In this document: piece by piece, positions 17,519 to 26,848 of the stretch
Numbering within the stretch: the stretch's first letter is position 1
Layout: the number at the start of each line of letters is the position of its first letter
Origin: Microbacterium sp. SLBN-146
Lineage (GTDB): Bacteria; Actinomycetota; Actinomycetes; Actinomycetales; Microbacteriaceae
Assembly (NCBI RefSeq): GCF_006715145.1
Contig: NZ_VFMR01000001.1
Span: 1,364,001-1,428,000 of the forward strand
DNA length: 64,000 nucleotides
Direction: 5' to 3'
Made by a program: the position numbers and the translations under genes
Notes under the pieces: model-generated
The model's input: the letters and a program-made list of their open reading frames with translations, nothing else
Databases searched by the model: none
What the model was told of the DNA's origin: nothing

Positions 17519-18603
17519 TCGCGCCGTGTCATCCGCTGCCACAGGTCGCGGAGGAGCTGCACCGCCTTCGCGAACATCGTGTCGTCTCGCGGGGGAAGGT
17601 CTTCGCCGCGTCTCAGGAGGGCGCCGCGTTCTTCCGTGACCCGCGTCGAGCGCGCGACTCTCTCGCTCGCGGTCGTGTCCCGCGGGGGCAGCTGCAGGTG
17701 CTTCTCGGCGCGGATCCCGGCCTGGAGCTGTCGGCCGCGTTCCAGTTCGGCGTTGAACTCGGCGCCGAAGAGGAGCGCGAGGTTCACCAGGAAGAGCCAG
17801 AGCAAGAAGATCACGACGCCCGCGAGTGCGCCGAAGGTGCGGTTGTAGCTGGCGAAAGCTGAGACATAGAACGCGAATCCGGCGGATGCCACGCCGAGGA
17901 GCACGATCGCCAGGATGGCACCGAGGCCGAGCCACCGGAACCGGGGCTGCTGCAGGTTGGAGGTGCCCTTGTAGAGCACCGCCGTCATCGCGATGACAGC
18001 CGCTGCGAGGAGCGGCCACTTGGCGACGTCCCACACGAGGAGCGCCGTCTCGCCGATGTCGAACAGGTCTCCGATTCCCCGGGCGACGGGGCCGGAGAGC
18101 GCCACGACACCCACGACGATCGTCGCCAGCACGATGAGCAGGATCGTCAGCGCGAGCTGCGCAGGCTTTCGCTTCCAATAGGGTCGTCCCTCGGTGATGC
18201 CGTAGATGCGGTTGAGCGCGCGGCCGAACGCTCCGACGTAGAGCGACGCCGACCACACGGCCGTCGCGATGGCGACGATGAGAGTGAGCCCCGCCCCCGA
18301 GGCTCCCGCGATCTCGGTGAGCGGACCCCGGATCGTCTCGACCACGGGGGTGGGTGCCACCTGGTCGACGAGGGAGAGGAGTCGTTCGAGCACCCGCTCG
18401 CTGTCGCCGACGATGCCGACCACGGCGACGATAGCGAGGCCGGCGGGGAAGAAAGAGAGCACGGCGAAGAAGGTGAGACCGGCGGCGGCATCCGCGCAGT
18501 GGTCGGAGATGAACTCTTGTATCGTCCGGCGCACGACATAGGACCACGTCTGCGGCCGAATCTGCGTCGGACGAGTCGCCTTGGCCTCCTCCGTGGCATC
18601 CAT
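17515..18603 (-). CDS. YihY/UPF0761 family inner-membrane protein
   Basis: A 362-residue protein with six transmembrane helices and the family hallmarks: AAGLTFFAVLSFFPAGLA in the first helix pair, TAVWSASLYVGAFGRALNRIYG, RPYWKRKPAQLALTI, and LPFL-type NLALLFGAEFNAELERGR near the end. Earlier called ribonuclease BN, the family is now regarded as transport or lipid-related with unknown substrate. The chosen ATG has GAGGGG upstream; the longer frame would run toward the upstream hairpin repeat, so it is not used. The C-terminal tail is long and charged. Confidence 0.9.
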   Translation of the reverse strand: MDATEEAKATRPTQIRPQTWSYVVRRTIQEFISDHCADAAAGLTFFAVLSFFPAGLAIVAVVGIVGDSERVLERLLSLVDQVAPTPVVETIRGPLTEIAGASGAGLTLIVAIATAVWSASLYVGAFGRALNRIYGITEGRPYWKRKPAQLALTILLIVLATIVVGVVALSGPVARGIGDLFDIGETALLVWDVAKWPLLAAAVIAMTAVLYKGTSNLQQPRFRWLGLGAILAIVLLGVASAGFAFYVSAFASYNRTFGALAGVVIFLLWLFLVNLALLFGAEFNAELERGRQLQAGIRAEKHLQLPPRDTTASERVARSTRVTEERGALLRRGEDLPPRDDTMFAKAVQLLRDLWQRMTRRD

Positions 18604-18658
18604 CTCACCCCTCGCCCTCCGCGCGTCGCATCCCGCCCCTGTGCCCGAGCCACTCTGC

Positions 18659-18718
18659 CCGAGAAGACCCAAACTGCTGGCTTGAGCCGCGAAAGGCGAC
18701 GGTTCGGGTCTTCTCGGC
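18659..18718. repeat. Hairpin repeat family A, copy 3
   Basis: CCCGAGAAGACCCAAACTGC opens and TTCGGGTCTTCTCGG closes, again with a CGAAAG loop and about 60 bp length. It lies between the divergent YihY and thioredoxin genes. The middle of the three copies differs at many positions while the outer stem and the GAAA loop are kept. Confidence 0.85.
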
Positions 18719-18745
18719 GTTCGTAGTCGACGTTATCTCGCGGGA

Positions 18746-18764
18746 TCCGTTCGCGGTTCGTAAT
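18746..18764. promoter_or_regulatory. Candidate response-regulator box upstream of thioredoxin operon
   Basis: ATCCGTTCGCGGTTCGTAA contains GTTCG twice at 7-bp spacing. The same sequence (16 of 19 identical) is found at 22034-22052 in front of the response regulator gene. OmpR-type regulators bind such direct repeats. It is 80 bp upstream of the thioredoxin start. Confidence 0.5.
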
Positions 18765-18843
18765 CCCCGGGGGCTGTCGACGCGAGGCGGGCTGGCTACC
18801 GTGGTGTCAGTTGGCCGATTCGGCCCTGACGAGGGGATACAAG

Positions 18844-19335
18844 ATGCGCGCGCGATACACCGGGACTGCGGTGGTCCTCCTCGGGATGCTCGCACTGACA
18901 GCGTGCGCAGGGCCGATGACGGATGCCACGGCGGACGCCCCGAGCTCCTCGCCCAGCGCGAGCGCCTCCATGATGGAAGAGTCCGACGAGATGGCCGAAG
19001 CGACCCCCGAGATGCAAGCACCTGTCGCCGACGGTGCTTACGTCGACTACACCGACGGCATCATCGAGCAGACGGCGGGACCGAAGGCGCTGTTCTTCCA
19101 CGCGTCATGGTGCCCCAACTGCCGGCAGCTCGACGAGGAACTCGTCGCCGAGGGTGCGCCCGACGGACTCACCGTCTTCAAGGTCGACTACGACTCGCGA
19201 ACCGACCTGCGCCAGAAGTACGGCGTCACGCTGCAGACGACCGTCGTCTTCGTCGATGATGCCGGAGAAGCGATCTCGAGCAGCGTCCTCTACGACGATC
19301 CGTCGATCGCCTCGCTCGTCGCGGCGATCCCGTGA
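18844..19335 (+). CDS. Thioredoxin-like lipoprotein
   Basis: A 163-residue exported protein with lipobox LTAC (lipid-modified Cys21), a Ser/Glu/Met-rich linker to about residue 65, and a thioredoxin domain with active site WCPNC (Cys90, Cys93) and the cis-Pro-like region LQTTVVFVDD. It would reduce or form disulfides at the outer face of the membrane and take electrons from the CcdA-like protein encoded next. GAGGGG lies about 9 bp before the ATG; an upstream in-frame ATG lacks this. Met-rich stretches in the linker (SMMEESDEM) are unusual. Confidence 0.88.
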   Translation: MRARYTGTAVVLLGMLALTACAGPMTDATADAPSSSPSASASMMEESDEMAEATPEMQAPVADGAYVDYTDGIIEQTAGPKALFFHASWCPNCRQLDEELVAEGAPDGLTVFKVDYDSRTDLRQKYGVTLQTTVVFVDDAGEAISSSVLYDDPSIASLVAAIP

Positions 19336-19373
19336 CACTGTCTCGACCGCACAAGACCCCGGAGGGCTGAGCC

Positions 19374-20114
19374 GTGTGGGCGACGCTGGGCCTGAGTGTG
19401 GCTGCCGGCATCCTGACGGTCGCGGCGCCGTGCGTCCTGCCGCTTCTGCCGGTCGTCGTGGGTGGCACGATCGCCGGCGGAGGCGACGAGCGTCGCGCGC
19501 GCTGGCGGCCGTTCGTCATCGCGGGCTCTCTCGCGGTGAGCGTCGTGCTGTTCACCCTCCTCCTCAAAGCGTCCACCGCGTTGCTCGGCGTGCCGCCTCA
19601 GGTGTGGCAGGTCATCTCGGGCGGGATCCTCATCGTGCTCGGTGTCGACCTCGTCTTCCCGACGCTGTGGGACCGCCTGTCGTCGGCGCTTCGTCTGCAG
19701 TCCCGCAGCGGCGACATGCTCAATCGGTCGATGTCGCGGCAGAGCGTCGGGGGTGACATCCTCACCGGTGCCGCGCTGGGTCCCGTGTTCTCGAGCTGCA
19801 GTCCGACGTATGCGCTCATCATCGCCACGATCCTGCCGGTCTCGTTCGCCGAGGGTGTTCTGAACATCGTGGCCTATGCCCTCGGGCTGGCCGGGATGCT
19901 CCTCCTCATCGCCCTCCTCGGACGCAGGCTCGTCGCGTGGCTCGGCTGGATGTCGAACCCGAACGGCTGGTTCCGACGGGTGATCGGCGTCGTCTTCGTC
20001 CTCGTCGGGATCATGGTCGTCACGGGGTTCGACAAGCAGCTGCAGACCTGGATCCTCGACGCGGGCCTCTACGACCCGATCGCCCGGCTCGAGGAGATCC
20101 TCGGCGCGGGCTGA
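19374..20114 (+). CDS. ccdA: CcdA/DsbD-type electron-transfer membrane protein
   Basis: A 246-residue membrane protein with six helices and the two redox-active Cys motifs of CcdA: AAPCVLPLLP in helix 1 and FSSCSPTYA in helix 4. It carries reducing equivalents across the membrane to extracytoplasmic thioredoxins, here most likely the lipoprotein just upstream. A stop codon two codons before the GTG fixes the start. The 3' end overlaps the convergent histidine kinase gene by 46 bp. Confidence 0.88.
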   Translation: MWATLGLSVAAGILTVAAPCVLPLLPVVVGGTIAGGGDERRARWRPFVIAGSLAVSVVLFTLLLKASTALLGVPPQVWQVISGGILIVLGVDLVFPTLWDRLSSALRLQSRSGDMLNRSMSRQSVGGDILTGAALGPVFSSCSPTYALIIATILPVSFAEGVLNIVAYALGLAGMLLLIALLGRRLVAWLGWMSNPNGWFRRVIGVVFVLVGIMVVTGFDKQLQTWILDAGLYDPIARLEEILGAG

Positions 20115-21242
20115 TCCGCGATGGGCACCGTCAGTTCGAACCGGCAGCCTCCGGGAACGTTCTGCGCCGTGACCGAGCCCCCGTGCGCCACGGCGATCCC
20201 GCGGACGATCGCGAGCCCGAGGCCGGCGCCGCTCGAGCGCAGCGAGTCAGCCGCGGTCGCCGGGATCTGCGGAGTCCGCGCCGCCGCTCCCCGCCAGCCG
20301 GGATCGAAGATGCGGTCGAGATCCTCTTCGTGGATGCCCTCTCCGGCATCCACGATCGCGATGCATGCCCCGTCCGGCACGCGCGACGTCGCGACGGTGA
20401 TCGGCGCTCCCTGGGGTGTGTGCTGCACGGCGTTGACGAGCAGGTTCGACACGGCGCGGGAAAGCTGCCGCGGGTCGGCGAGCACCGTGAGGTCGTCGTC
20501 TGCCGGGTCGATGCGGATCTCGCGCCCGTCCGAGACGGCTCGGAGATCCGCGACGGCGTCGGAGATGACGTCGTAGAGCGTGATCTCCTGCAGGGACAGT
20601 CGGAGAGCGCCCGAGTCGATCTTGGAGAGTTCGAAGAGGTCGTCCACCAGTGCGGACAAACGTGCGACCTGCTCGCGCATCTGTCGGTGATATCGGCTTG
20701 GATCGCTTGCGAGGTCGTCCTCCAGTGCCTCGGCCATCGACATGATCCCCGCGAGCGGCGTCCGCAGATCGTGCGCGATCCACGCGACGAGTTCGCGCCG
20801 GGACTCGTCCATGCGCTGCTCCCGATCGCGGGACTCCGCGAGCCTCGTGCTCGTCGCTAAGAGCTCTCTGGCAAGTGCGTCGAACTCGGCACTCGACTGA
20901 CGTCCCACGGCGTCGAGCCGTTCCCCCGCACCGATGCGGCGCGCCGCGCGAGACAGGCTGCGGGTATTGCGTACGACGACGGCGCCGAGCCCTGCCACGA
21001 GAGCGAGCGAGGCGGTCCCTGATATCGCGGCGACGTTGACCGCGACGGTGAGGTCGTGGGCCGAGAGGTACATCATCCAGGATGCCGCGACCATGCTCAG
21101 CACGACCGAGAGGAGCGAGGCGAAGACCAGGACGCACACCTGGACGATCAGCGAGGAGCGCCGCAGTGCAAGGAGGACGAGAACGGATGCTCCGCCGACG
21201 GCCGCGGTGATCGCGAGCGACAGCCCCGCGACCTGCAGGAGT

Positions 21243-21256
<14 letters not shown>
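20069..21256 (-). CDS. Sensor histidine kinase
   Basis: A 395-residue kinase. The first 95 residues hold about three hydrophobic segments, with little extracytoplasmic sequence, then a HAMP-like linker. The phospho-acceptor box is ELVAWIAHDLRTPLAGI, followed by N box (NLLVNAVQHTPQ), G1 (VDAGEGI), F and G2 (SSGAGLGLAIV) motifs. Small sensory domains like this usually sense the membrane itself or depend on a partner. It is co-transcribed after the response regulator (14-bp overlap). The C-terminal codons overlap the ccdA-like 3' end. Confidence 0.93.
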
Positions 21257-21986
<730 letters not shown>

Positions 21987-22033
21987 GCACTCAGGGTACG
22001 CGCGGTGGACGCTCGCGGTCGCGACCTCGCGAC

Positions 22034-22052
22034 ATCCGTTCCGGTTTCGTAA
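22034..22052. promoter_or_regulatory. Candidate response-regulator box upstream of the two-component genes
   Basis: ATCCGTTCCGGTTTCGTAA matches 18746-18764 at 16 of 19 positions. Its place about 50 bp before the regulator start suggests autoregulation, and a possible effect on the divergent GH10 gene. Confidence 0.5.
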
Positions 22053-22064
22053 GACCTTGTGCTC

Positions 22065-22078
22065 TGTTACCGGTATCA
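22065..22078. promoter_or_regulatory. LacI-type operator in the GH10 promoter
   Basis: TGTTACCGGTATCA fits TGTTANCGNTAACA with one mismatch. It lies wholly inside the spacer of a promoter TTGTGC (22057-22062) / TACGGT (22080-22085) with 17-bp spacing. Related sites precede the GH43-1, GH43-2 and WxL genes. Confidence 0.65.
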
Positions 22079-22158
22079 CTACGGTGTGCAGGGAACGGGA
22101 TGCCGGAGCGCCCCCCACCGCATCCGTTCGACCACCCAGCGCAAAGGAGTGCTTCGTG

Positions 22159-23571
22159 ATGACTGTGCCCGCAGCAAGACGCGCAGGGCGGTGGACGACC
22201 TCGATCGCCATCGGTGTCCTCGCCAGCGCCCTCGCCCTCTCCGCCGTGACGGCAGCTTCGGCGGCCGATCCTGAGACGCGTCTGAAGGACACGGCGCCGT
22301 TCCGTGTCGGCGTCGCGATCGACCAGCGCGAGACGAGCGGTGACCCCGGACGCGTCGTGACAGAGCACTTCGACCAGGTCACGGCTGAGAACCACATGAA
22401 ACCCGACGCGTGGTACGACGGGCAGCGGACGCTCCGCATCCATCCGCAAGCCGCCGCGATCGTGGACTTCGCGGACGAGCGGGGTCTCGACGTCTACGGC
22501 CACACGCTCGTGTGGCACAACCAGACGCCCGCGTGGTTCTTCCAGACGGCCTCGGGGCAGCCGCTGTCGACGAGCGACGCGGATCGTTCGATCCTCCGCG
22601 AGCGCATGCGCACGCACATCTTCGGCGTCGCACGACTGCTCTCCGAACGCGACGGACTCTTCGGTGCGGGCAACCCGCTCACGGCGTTCGATGTCGTGAA
22701 CGAAGTCATCAGCGACGGGCCGGAGGCCGATGGCCTCCGTCGGAGCGAGTGGTACCGCGTCCTGGGCGAGGAGTTCATCGACCTCGCGTTCCGCTACGCG
22801 GACGAGGCATTCAACGAGACCTACGCGGCACCGGACACCGATCGCCCGGTCGTTCTCTTCATCAACGACTACAGCACCGAATGGGATGCCAAGCGCGCCC
22901 GGTATCTCGCGCTCGTGGATCGCCTTCTGGCGCGAGGGGTGCCCGTCGACGGCGTAGGACACCAGTTCCACGTCAGCATGTCGCTGAACGTCGCTGCCCT
23001 CGCCCGCGCGATCGACGCGTTCGCGGATCGACCCGTGACGCAGGCCGTCACGGAGTTCGACGTCCCCACCGGTACGCCCGTGACGACCGCCGCGCTCGAC
23101 GCGCAGGGCGCGTACTACCGAGCGGCGTTCGAGGTGTTCCACGCGCGCAAGGACCACCTGTACTCCGTGAGCGTATGGGGCCTCAATGATTCGCGCAGCT
23201 GGCGTGCGGCCGACGGGGCACCCTTGATGTTCTTCGACGATCTGACAGCCAAACCCGCCCTCGTCGGAGCGCTCGCGGCGGCGCCCGCGCCCGCTGTCGC
23301 CGTCGCGGCCTCGTCTCGCTGCGTCGGCGGGCGGGTCGTCCTCGTCGTGACGTCGACGAACCTCGCAGACGCGGCGAAGACCTTGCAGACATCCTCGGCC
23401 TTCGGGGGCCGTGACTTCTCGGATGTCGCGAGCGGCCGAAGCGTCGCGCACGCTCTCTCGACGCGTGCTGTCTCCATCCCGGCGGGTGGCGTGACGGTGA
23501 CTGCGGAAGGGGGAGCGACCGTATCGGCGCTCTACCCGGCTGTGACGTGCTCCGCTGCCGCGCCCCGCTGA
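22159..23571 (+). CDS. Secreted GH10 endo-beta-1,4-xylanase
   Basis: A 470-residue secreted xylanase. Signal peptide 1-35 (TAASA-ADPE), GH10 domain about 45-370 with acid/base Glu182 in DVVNEVIS and nucleophile Glu299 in VTEFDVPTG, plus HTLVWHNQTPAWFF and SVWGLNDSRSW as expected for the subsite loops. It cleaves internal bonds of (arabino)xylan outside the cell. Residues about 383-470 form the two-cysteine C-terminal module shared with the three GH43 enzymes downstream. AAAGGAG precedes; GTG 22156 is an alternative start one codon upstream. Confidence 0.95.
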   Translation: MTVPAARRAGRWTTSIAIGVLASALALSAVTAASAADPETRLKDTAPFRVGVAIDQRETSGDPGRVVTEHFDQVTAENHMKPDAWYDGQRTLRIHPQAAAIVDFADERGLDVYGHTLVWHNQTPAWFFQTASGQPLSTSDADRSILRERMRTHIFGVARLLSERDGLFGAGNPLTAFDVVNEVISDGPEADGLRRSEWYRVLGEEFIDLAFRYADEAFNETYAAPDTDRPVVLFINDYSTEWDAKRARYLALVDRLLARGVPVDGVGHQFHVSMSLNVAALARAIDAFADRPVTQAVTEFDVPTGTPVTTAALDAQGAYYRAAFEVFHARKDHLYSVSVWGLNDSRSWRAADGAPLMFFDDLTAKPALVGALAAAPAPAVAVAASSRCVGGRVVLVVTSTNLADAAKTLQTSSAFGGRDFSDVASGRSVAHALSTRAVSIPAGGVTVTAEGGATVSALYPAVTCSAAAPR

Positions 23572-23648
23572 ACGGCCGTTCGACGTGTCGGACGGGACGA
23601 TCTACAACGTAGGTGATAAATCGCTGCAAGGGGTTGCATCCACGTGAC

Positions 23649-23662
23649 TGTTAACGGTAACA
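23649..23662. promoter_or_regulatory. LacI-type operator before GH43-1
   Basis: TGTTAACGGTAACA is a palindrome about a central CG and defines the TGTTANCGNTAACA pattern. It overlaps the -10 region of a possible promoter TTGCAT (23634-23639) / TAACAC (23658-23663). A second CG-centred palindrome, CTACAACGTAG, lies at 23602-23612 and resembles the other operator class at 43.8 and 46.7 kb. Confidence 0.7.
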
Positions 23663-23730
23663 CTTAAGAGATTCCGAGGTCATTCATATGACCTTCACGC
23701 GGAAACCACGATACGAAGGAGTATCACCGA

Positions 23731-26664
23731 ATGCCCGAAACCTCGACCGCACCCGCGTCGCGCACAGTGAGATGGGTCGTCTTCGCAGCGGCCGCATCGC
23801 TGTGCCTCGGGGTCGTCGCACCGACGCCCGCGACGGCTGAGCCGATCGACGACGTGACCGAAGGTCTCGTTCATCACTTCCCGCTCGACGAGACCTCCGG
23901 AACCGTTCTGGCGAACACCGGATCGGCAGGTGCCGCGGCCAACGCGAGCATCGTCAACGCCGACAATGTCGAGCTGACCGGCGAGGGAGTGCGTTTCAAC
24001 CCGGAGGAGTACGCCTACTCGCTCGCGGGCGGATACGCGCAGCTTCCGAACGACCTCACGGCCGGGATGACAAACGTCACGATCGACTACGACATCTGGA
24101 TCGATCCCGCAAACGTCGGCGAGCACCAGATCTGGAGCCTCGGCAACAAGACGTCCTGCGACGCCACGACGGGTCAGCAGGGCCAGCTGTTCTCCTCGAA
24201 CACGCAGCGCCTCCGTGTCGGGGCGGGCAACGTCAACGTCCAGCAGAACCGCGTGCGTCTGCCCGAGGGTGTCTGGAAGCACGTCACCTATACGCAGGCG
24301 CTGAACGAGAACGGCACGAGCTGGACGGGCACCCTCTTCGTCGACGGCGTGCAGCACGCCCAGGCGACGAACATCACGACGGCTCCGTCCGTCAATGCCG
24401 CCGGAACGAACTGCAACTACCTCGCGCGGTCGCAGAACCCCGGCAACTACGCCTTCCGTGGCACGCTGTCCGACTTCCGCGTCTATGACCGGGCGCTCAG
24501 CACGGGCGAGATCACGCAGCGCGCGCACACGGGCAACGAGACGGGTGTGCAGGAGGATGCCGCGGCGATCGACCTCGGACTCACGTCGGCGGTTGTGGAG
24601 AACCTCGAGCTGCCCAAGACGGGCTCCGTCGCGGGATCGACGATCACGTGGTCGACGTCCGACCCGTCGGTCATCGACGTCGTGACGCCGCCCGCGGCCA
24701 ACAGTGCGCGCAAGGTCCCGATCCGCGGTGTCATCACGAGGCCCGCGCTCGGCCAGCCCGACGCGACCGCCGTCCTGACGGCCACGCTCCGCAAGGGCTC
24801 CGATTCGCAGACCGTGCGGGAGATCCCCATCACGGTGAAGGCCGAGATGGGCACGACGGAGTCCGTCGCCCGCGACACGCTCGAGCTCGAGCTGCACTCC
24901 ATCGACAGCATCCGGGGCAACATCGACCTTCCTTCGACGGGAACCTGGGGCTCCACGATCACGTGGGAGTCGACCACCGAGGCCATCTCTGCCACGGGTG
25001 AGGTCACGCGGCCGTCCTACGGTCACGAGGAGATCTCGGCGACGCTCACGGCGACGATCACGAAGGACGGGGAGTCGCTCACGAAGTCGTTCGACGTCGT
25101 CGTCGAGCCGCTTCCTCGCGAGGAAGAGATGGAGCGATACTTCCTCGGCTACTTCAAGGGAGAGGGGCAGGCGGACGGCGAGCAGATCATGTTCGCGACC
25201 TCCAACGGCAACACGGCCCTCGACTGGACAGGCCTCACGGGCGGAATGCCGTCGCTCGTCTCGCAGCTCGGCGACCAGGGTCTGCGCGACCCGCACATCG
25301 TCCGCTCGCCCGACGGTGACACGTTCTACATGATCGCGACCGACCTCAACTGGTACGACCAGGGCGGATACGCCATCAACGACACCCAGTACATCGAGGT
25401 GTTCGAGTCGAACGACCTCGTGAACTGGACGCCGCAACGCCACGTCAAGGTGGCTCCCGACAACGCCGGCAACGCGTTCGCTCCCGAGTCGCTGTGGGTC
25501 GACGAGATCGGCGCCTACGCCGTCTTCTGGGCGCAGTCGCTGTGGAACGACCCGATCAACCGCACGGGTCAGGGCAACGCGCAGATGTGGTACAACATCA
25601 CGCGCGATTTCCAGACCTTCTCGGAGCCGAAGGTCTGGCAGAACCCCGCGCCGCTGTCGCGCATCGACACCACGGCGATCAAGGTCGGCGACACGTACTA
25701 CCGCGTCACCAAGAACGAGGCGGGCAACGCGGGGTCGGACCTCTTCTCTGAGAAGAACACCGACTTCCTCGACAGCGACATCAACGCGTGGGAGCTCATC
25801 GCTCCGGCGCTCGGACGCACGACGTGGCAGGCGAACGCCGGCTACGAGGGTCCCGTCATCTTCGAGGCCAACCCGGGTGACACCGCATGCCCCGGTCAGT
25901 TCTACCTGTGGGGCGACCGCTACACCAACGGCGGCGGGTACCAGGCGGCGTGCGAGGCGAACATCGAGGCCCCGACGTGGCAGCCCAAGGCGATCACGAT
26001 GACCAACGCGGGCGTCCAGCGCCCCCGCCACGGCACCGTGATCCCGCTGACGCTGCGCGAGTGGAACAACATCCGCGGCATCCCGAACAGCGACGTCGAC
26101 ACCACGACCGAGGTCTCGGTCGACGACGTCACCGTGGGCGAAGCCGCGGTTGCCACGGCATCCGTGACGGCTGCCGACACGTTCGAGACCGGCGGTCAGG
26201 TGCGCTTCTCGCTCGGCGAGTGGTCGCAGACCGCGTACCTCGAGAACGGTGAGGCGTCGGTGACGCTGCCGGCCGACCTCGAGGTCGGGGCGCAGGAGAT
26301 CACGGCCGAGTTCCTGGGCCACGACATCCTGCTCGCGTCGGATGCCACGGCATCCTTCGAGGTCGCTCCGAGCGTGGCCGCATCGGTCACGGTGACGAGC
26401 CGCTGCATCGCAGGCAAGGTGCTCCTCACGGTCGTGACGAAAAACGACGACGCGCGCCCGCTGACCGCCACGATCGAGACCGCCTTCGGAAAGCGCGAGA
26501 GCGTGTCGATCGCCGCCGGGAAGAGCGCCGCGCACGCGTTCACGACCCGGATGTCGTCGGTCCCCGCGGGGTCGGTGACGGTATCGGTCACGGCTGCCGG
26601 GGACTCCGGCACCGATGACGCCGTGTACGTGACGGAGCATCGCCCTCTGTCCTGCACGTCCTGA
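23731..26664 (+). CDS. Secreted multidomain GH43 glycosidase (GH43-1)
   Basis: A 977-residue secreted enzyme. Order: signal peptide (to about 36, ATA-EPID), LamG/concanavalin-like domain (about 45-265, LVHHFPLDETSGTVLANTGS to FRGTLSDFRVYDRALS), two small bacterial Ig-like domains (about 275-460), GH43 five-blade propeller (about 460-775; base Asp in LRDPHIVRS, general acid Glu in NAGYEGPVIFE), an Ig-like domain (about 785-880) and the shared two-cysteine C-terminal module. GH43 enzymes of this build remove arabinose or xylose side groups or cut arabinan; the exact bond is uncertain. A strong terminator follows, so it is probably its own unit. Confidence 0.92.
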   Translation: MPETSTAPASRTVRWVVFAAAASLCLGVVAPTPATAEPIDDVTEGLVHHFPLDETSGTVLANTGSAGAAANASIVNADNVELTGEGVRFNPEEYAYSLAGGYAQLPNDLTAGMTNVTIDYDIWIDPANVGEHQIWSLGNKTSCDATTGQQGQLFSSNTQRLRVGAGNVNVQQNRVRLPEGVWKHVTYTQALNENGTSWTGTLFVDGVQHAQATNITTAPSVNAAGTNCNYLARSQNPGNYAFRGTLSDFRVYDRALSTGEITQRAHTGNETGVQEDAAAIDLGLTSAVVENLELPKTGSVAGSTITWSTSDPSVIDVVTPPAANSARKVPIRGVITRPALGQPDATAVLTATLRKGSDSQTVREIPITVKAEMGTTESVARDTLELELHSIDSIRGNIDLPSTGTWGSTITWESTTEAISATGEVTRPSYGHEEISATLTATITKDGESLTKSFDVVVEPLPREEEMERYFLGYFKGEGQADGEQIMFATSNGNTALDWTGLTGGMPSLVSQLGDQGLRDPHIVRSPDGDTFYMIATDLNWYDQGGYAINDTQYIEVFESNDLVNWTPQRHVKVAPDNAGNAFAPESLWVDEIGAYAVFWAQSLWNDPINRTGQGNAQMWYNITRDFQTFSEPKVWQNPAPLSRIDTTAIKVGDTYYRVTKNEAGNAGSDLFSEKNTDFLDSDINAWELIAPALGRTTWQANAGYEGPVIFEANPGDTACPGQFYLWGDRYTNGGGYQAACEANIEAPTWQPKAITMTNAGVQRPRHGTVIPLTLREWNNIRGIPNSDVDTTTEVSVDDVTVGEAAVATASVTAADTFETGGQVRFSLGEWSQTAYLENGEASVTLPADLEVGAQEITAEFLGHDILLASDATASFEVAPSVAASVTVTSRCIAGKVLLTVVTKNDDARPLTATIETAFGKRESVSIAAGKSAAHAFTTRMSSVPAGSVTVSVTAAGDSGTDDAVYVTEHRPLSCTS

Positions 26665-26668
26665 GGAG

Positions 26669-26704
26669 ACGGGGCGCGGGAGTTTCCCCCCTCCCGCGCC
26701 CCGT
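26669..26704 (+). terminator. Stem-loop terminator after GH43-1
   Basis: ACGGGGCGCGGGAG and CTCCCGCGCCCCGT form a perfect 14-bp stem around an 8-nt loop, starting 5 bp after the stop codon. No T-run follows, as is common in high-GC actinobacteria. Confidence 0.85.
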
Positions 26705-26753
26705 CCTCCGTCCCCTCATGACACCCGAACAAGACCGGAGGCGCCTTACCGAG

Positions 26754-26779
26754 AGTTAGCGCTCACATAACGATGTGAG
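26754..26779. promoter_or_regulatory. Operator region before GH43-2
   Basis: AGTTAGCGCTCACA (26754-26767) fits TGTTANCGNTAACA at 12 effective positions, and an overlapping perfect inverted repeat CTCACAT-AACG-ATGTGAG occupies 26762-26779. A promoter TTACCG (26746-26751) / TAACGA (26769-26774) has 17-bp spacing and is covered by both. One or two repressors could act here. Confidence 0.5.
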
Positions 26780-26848
26780 CCCACGTCCCACCCCATGAGA
26801 AACAGCGCTCCGACGACGGAGCAGAAAAGACGGCGAGGGAGCCGAAAC

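Noticed and set aside
21987..22439. N-terminal extension of the response regulator by about 150 codons
   Set aside because: It would run antisense through the GH10 promoter and signal peptide; the receiver domain is complete from the GTG at 21986.
23695..26640. 981-codon open frame on the minus strand across GH43-1
   Set aside because: It is a shadow of the plus-strand gene caused by GC-biased third positions: Arg/Val/Asp/Gly-rich, no domain, no ribosome site. The same applies to the long minus frames at 26756-29872 and 29763-32510 and to those over the esterase (43878-46334).
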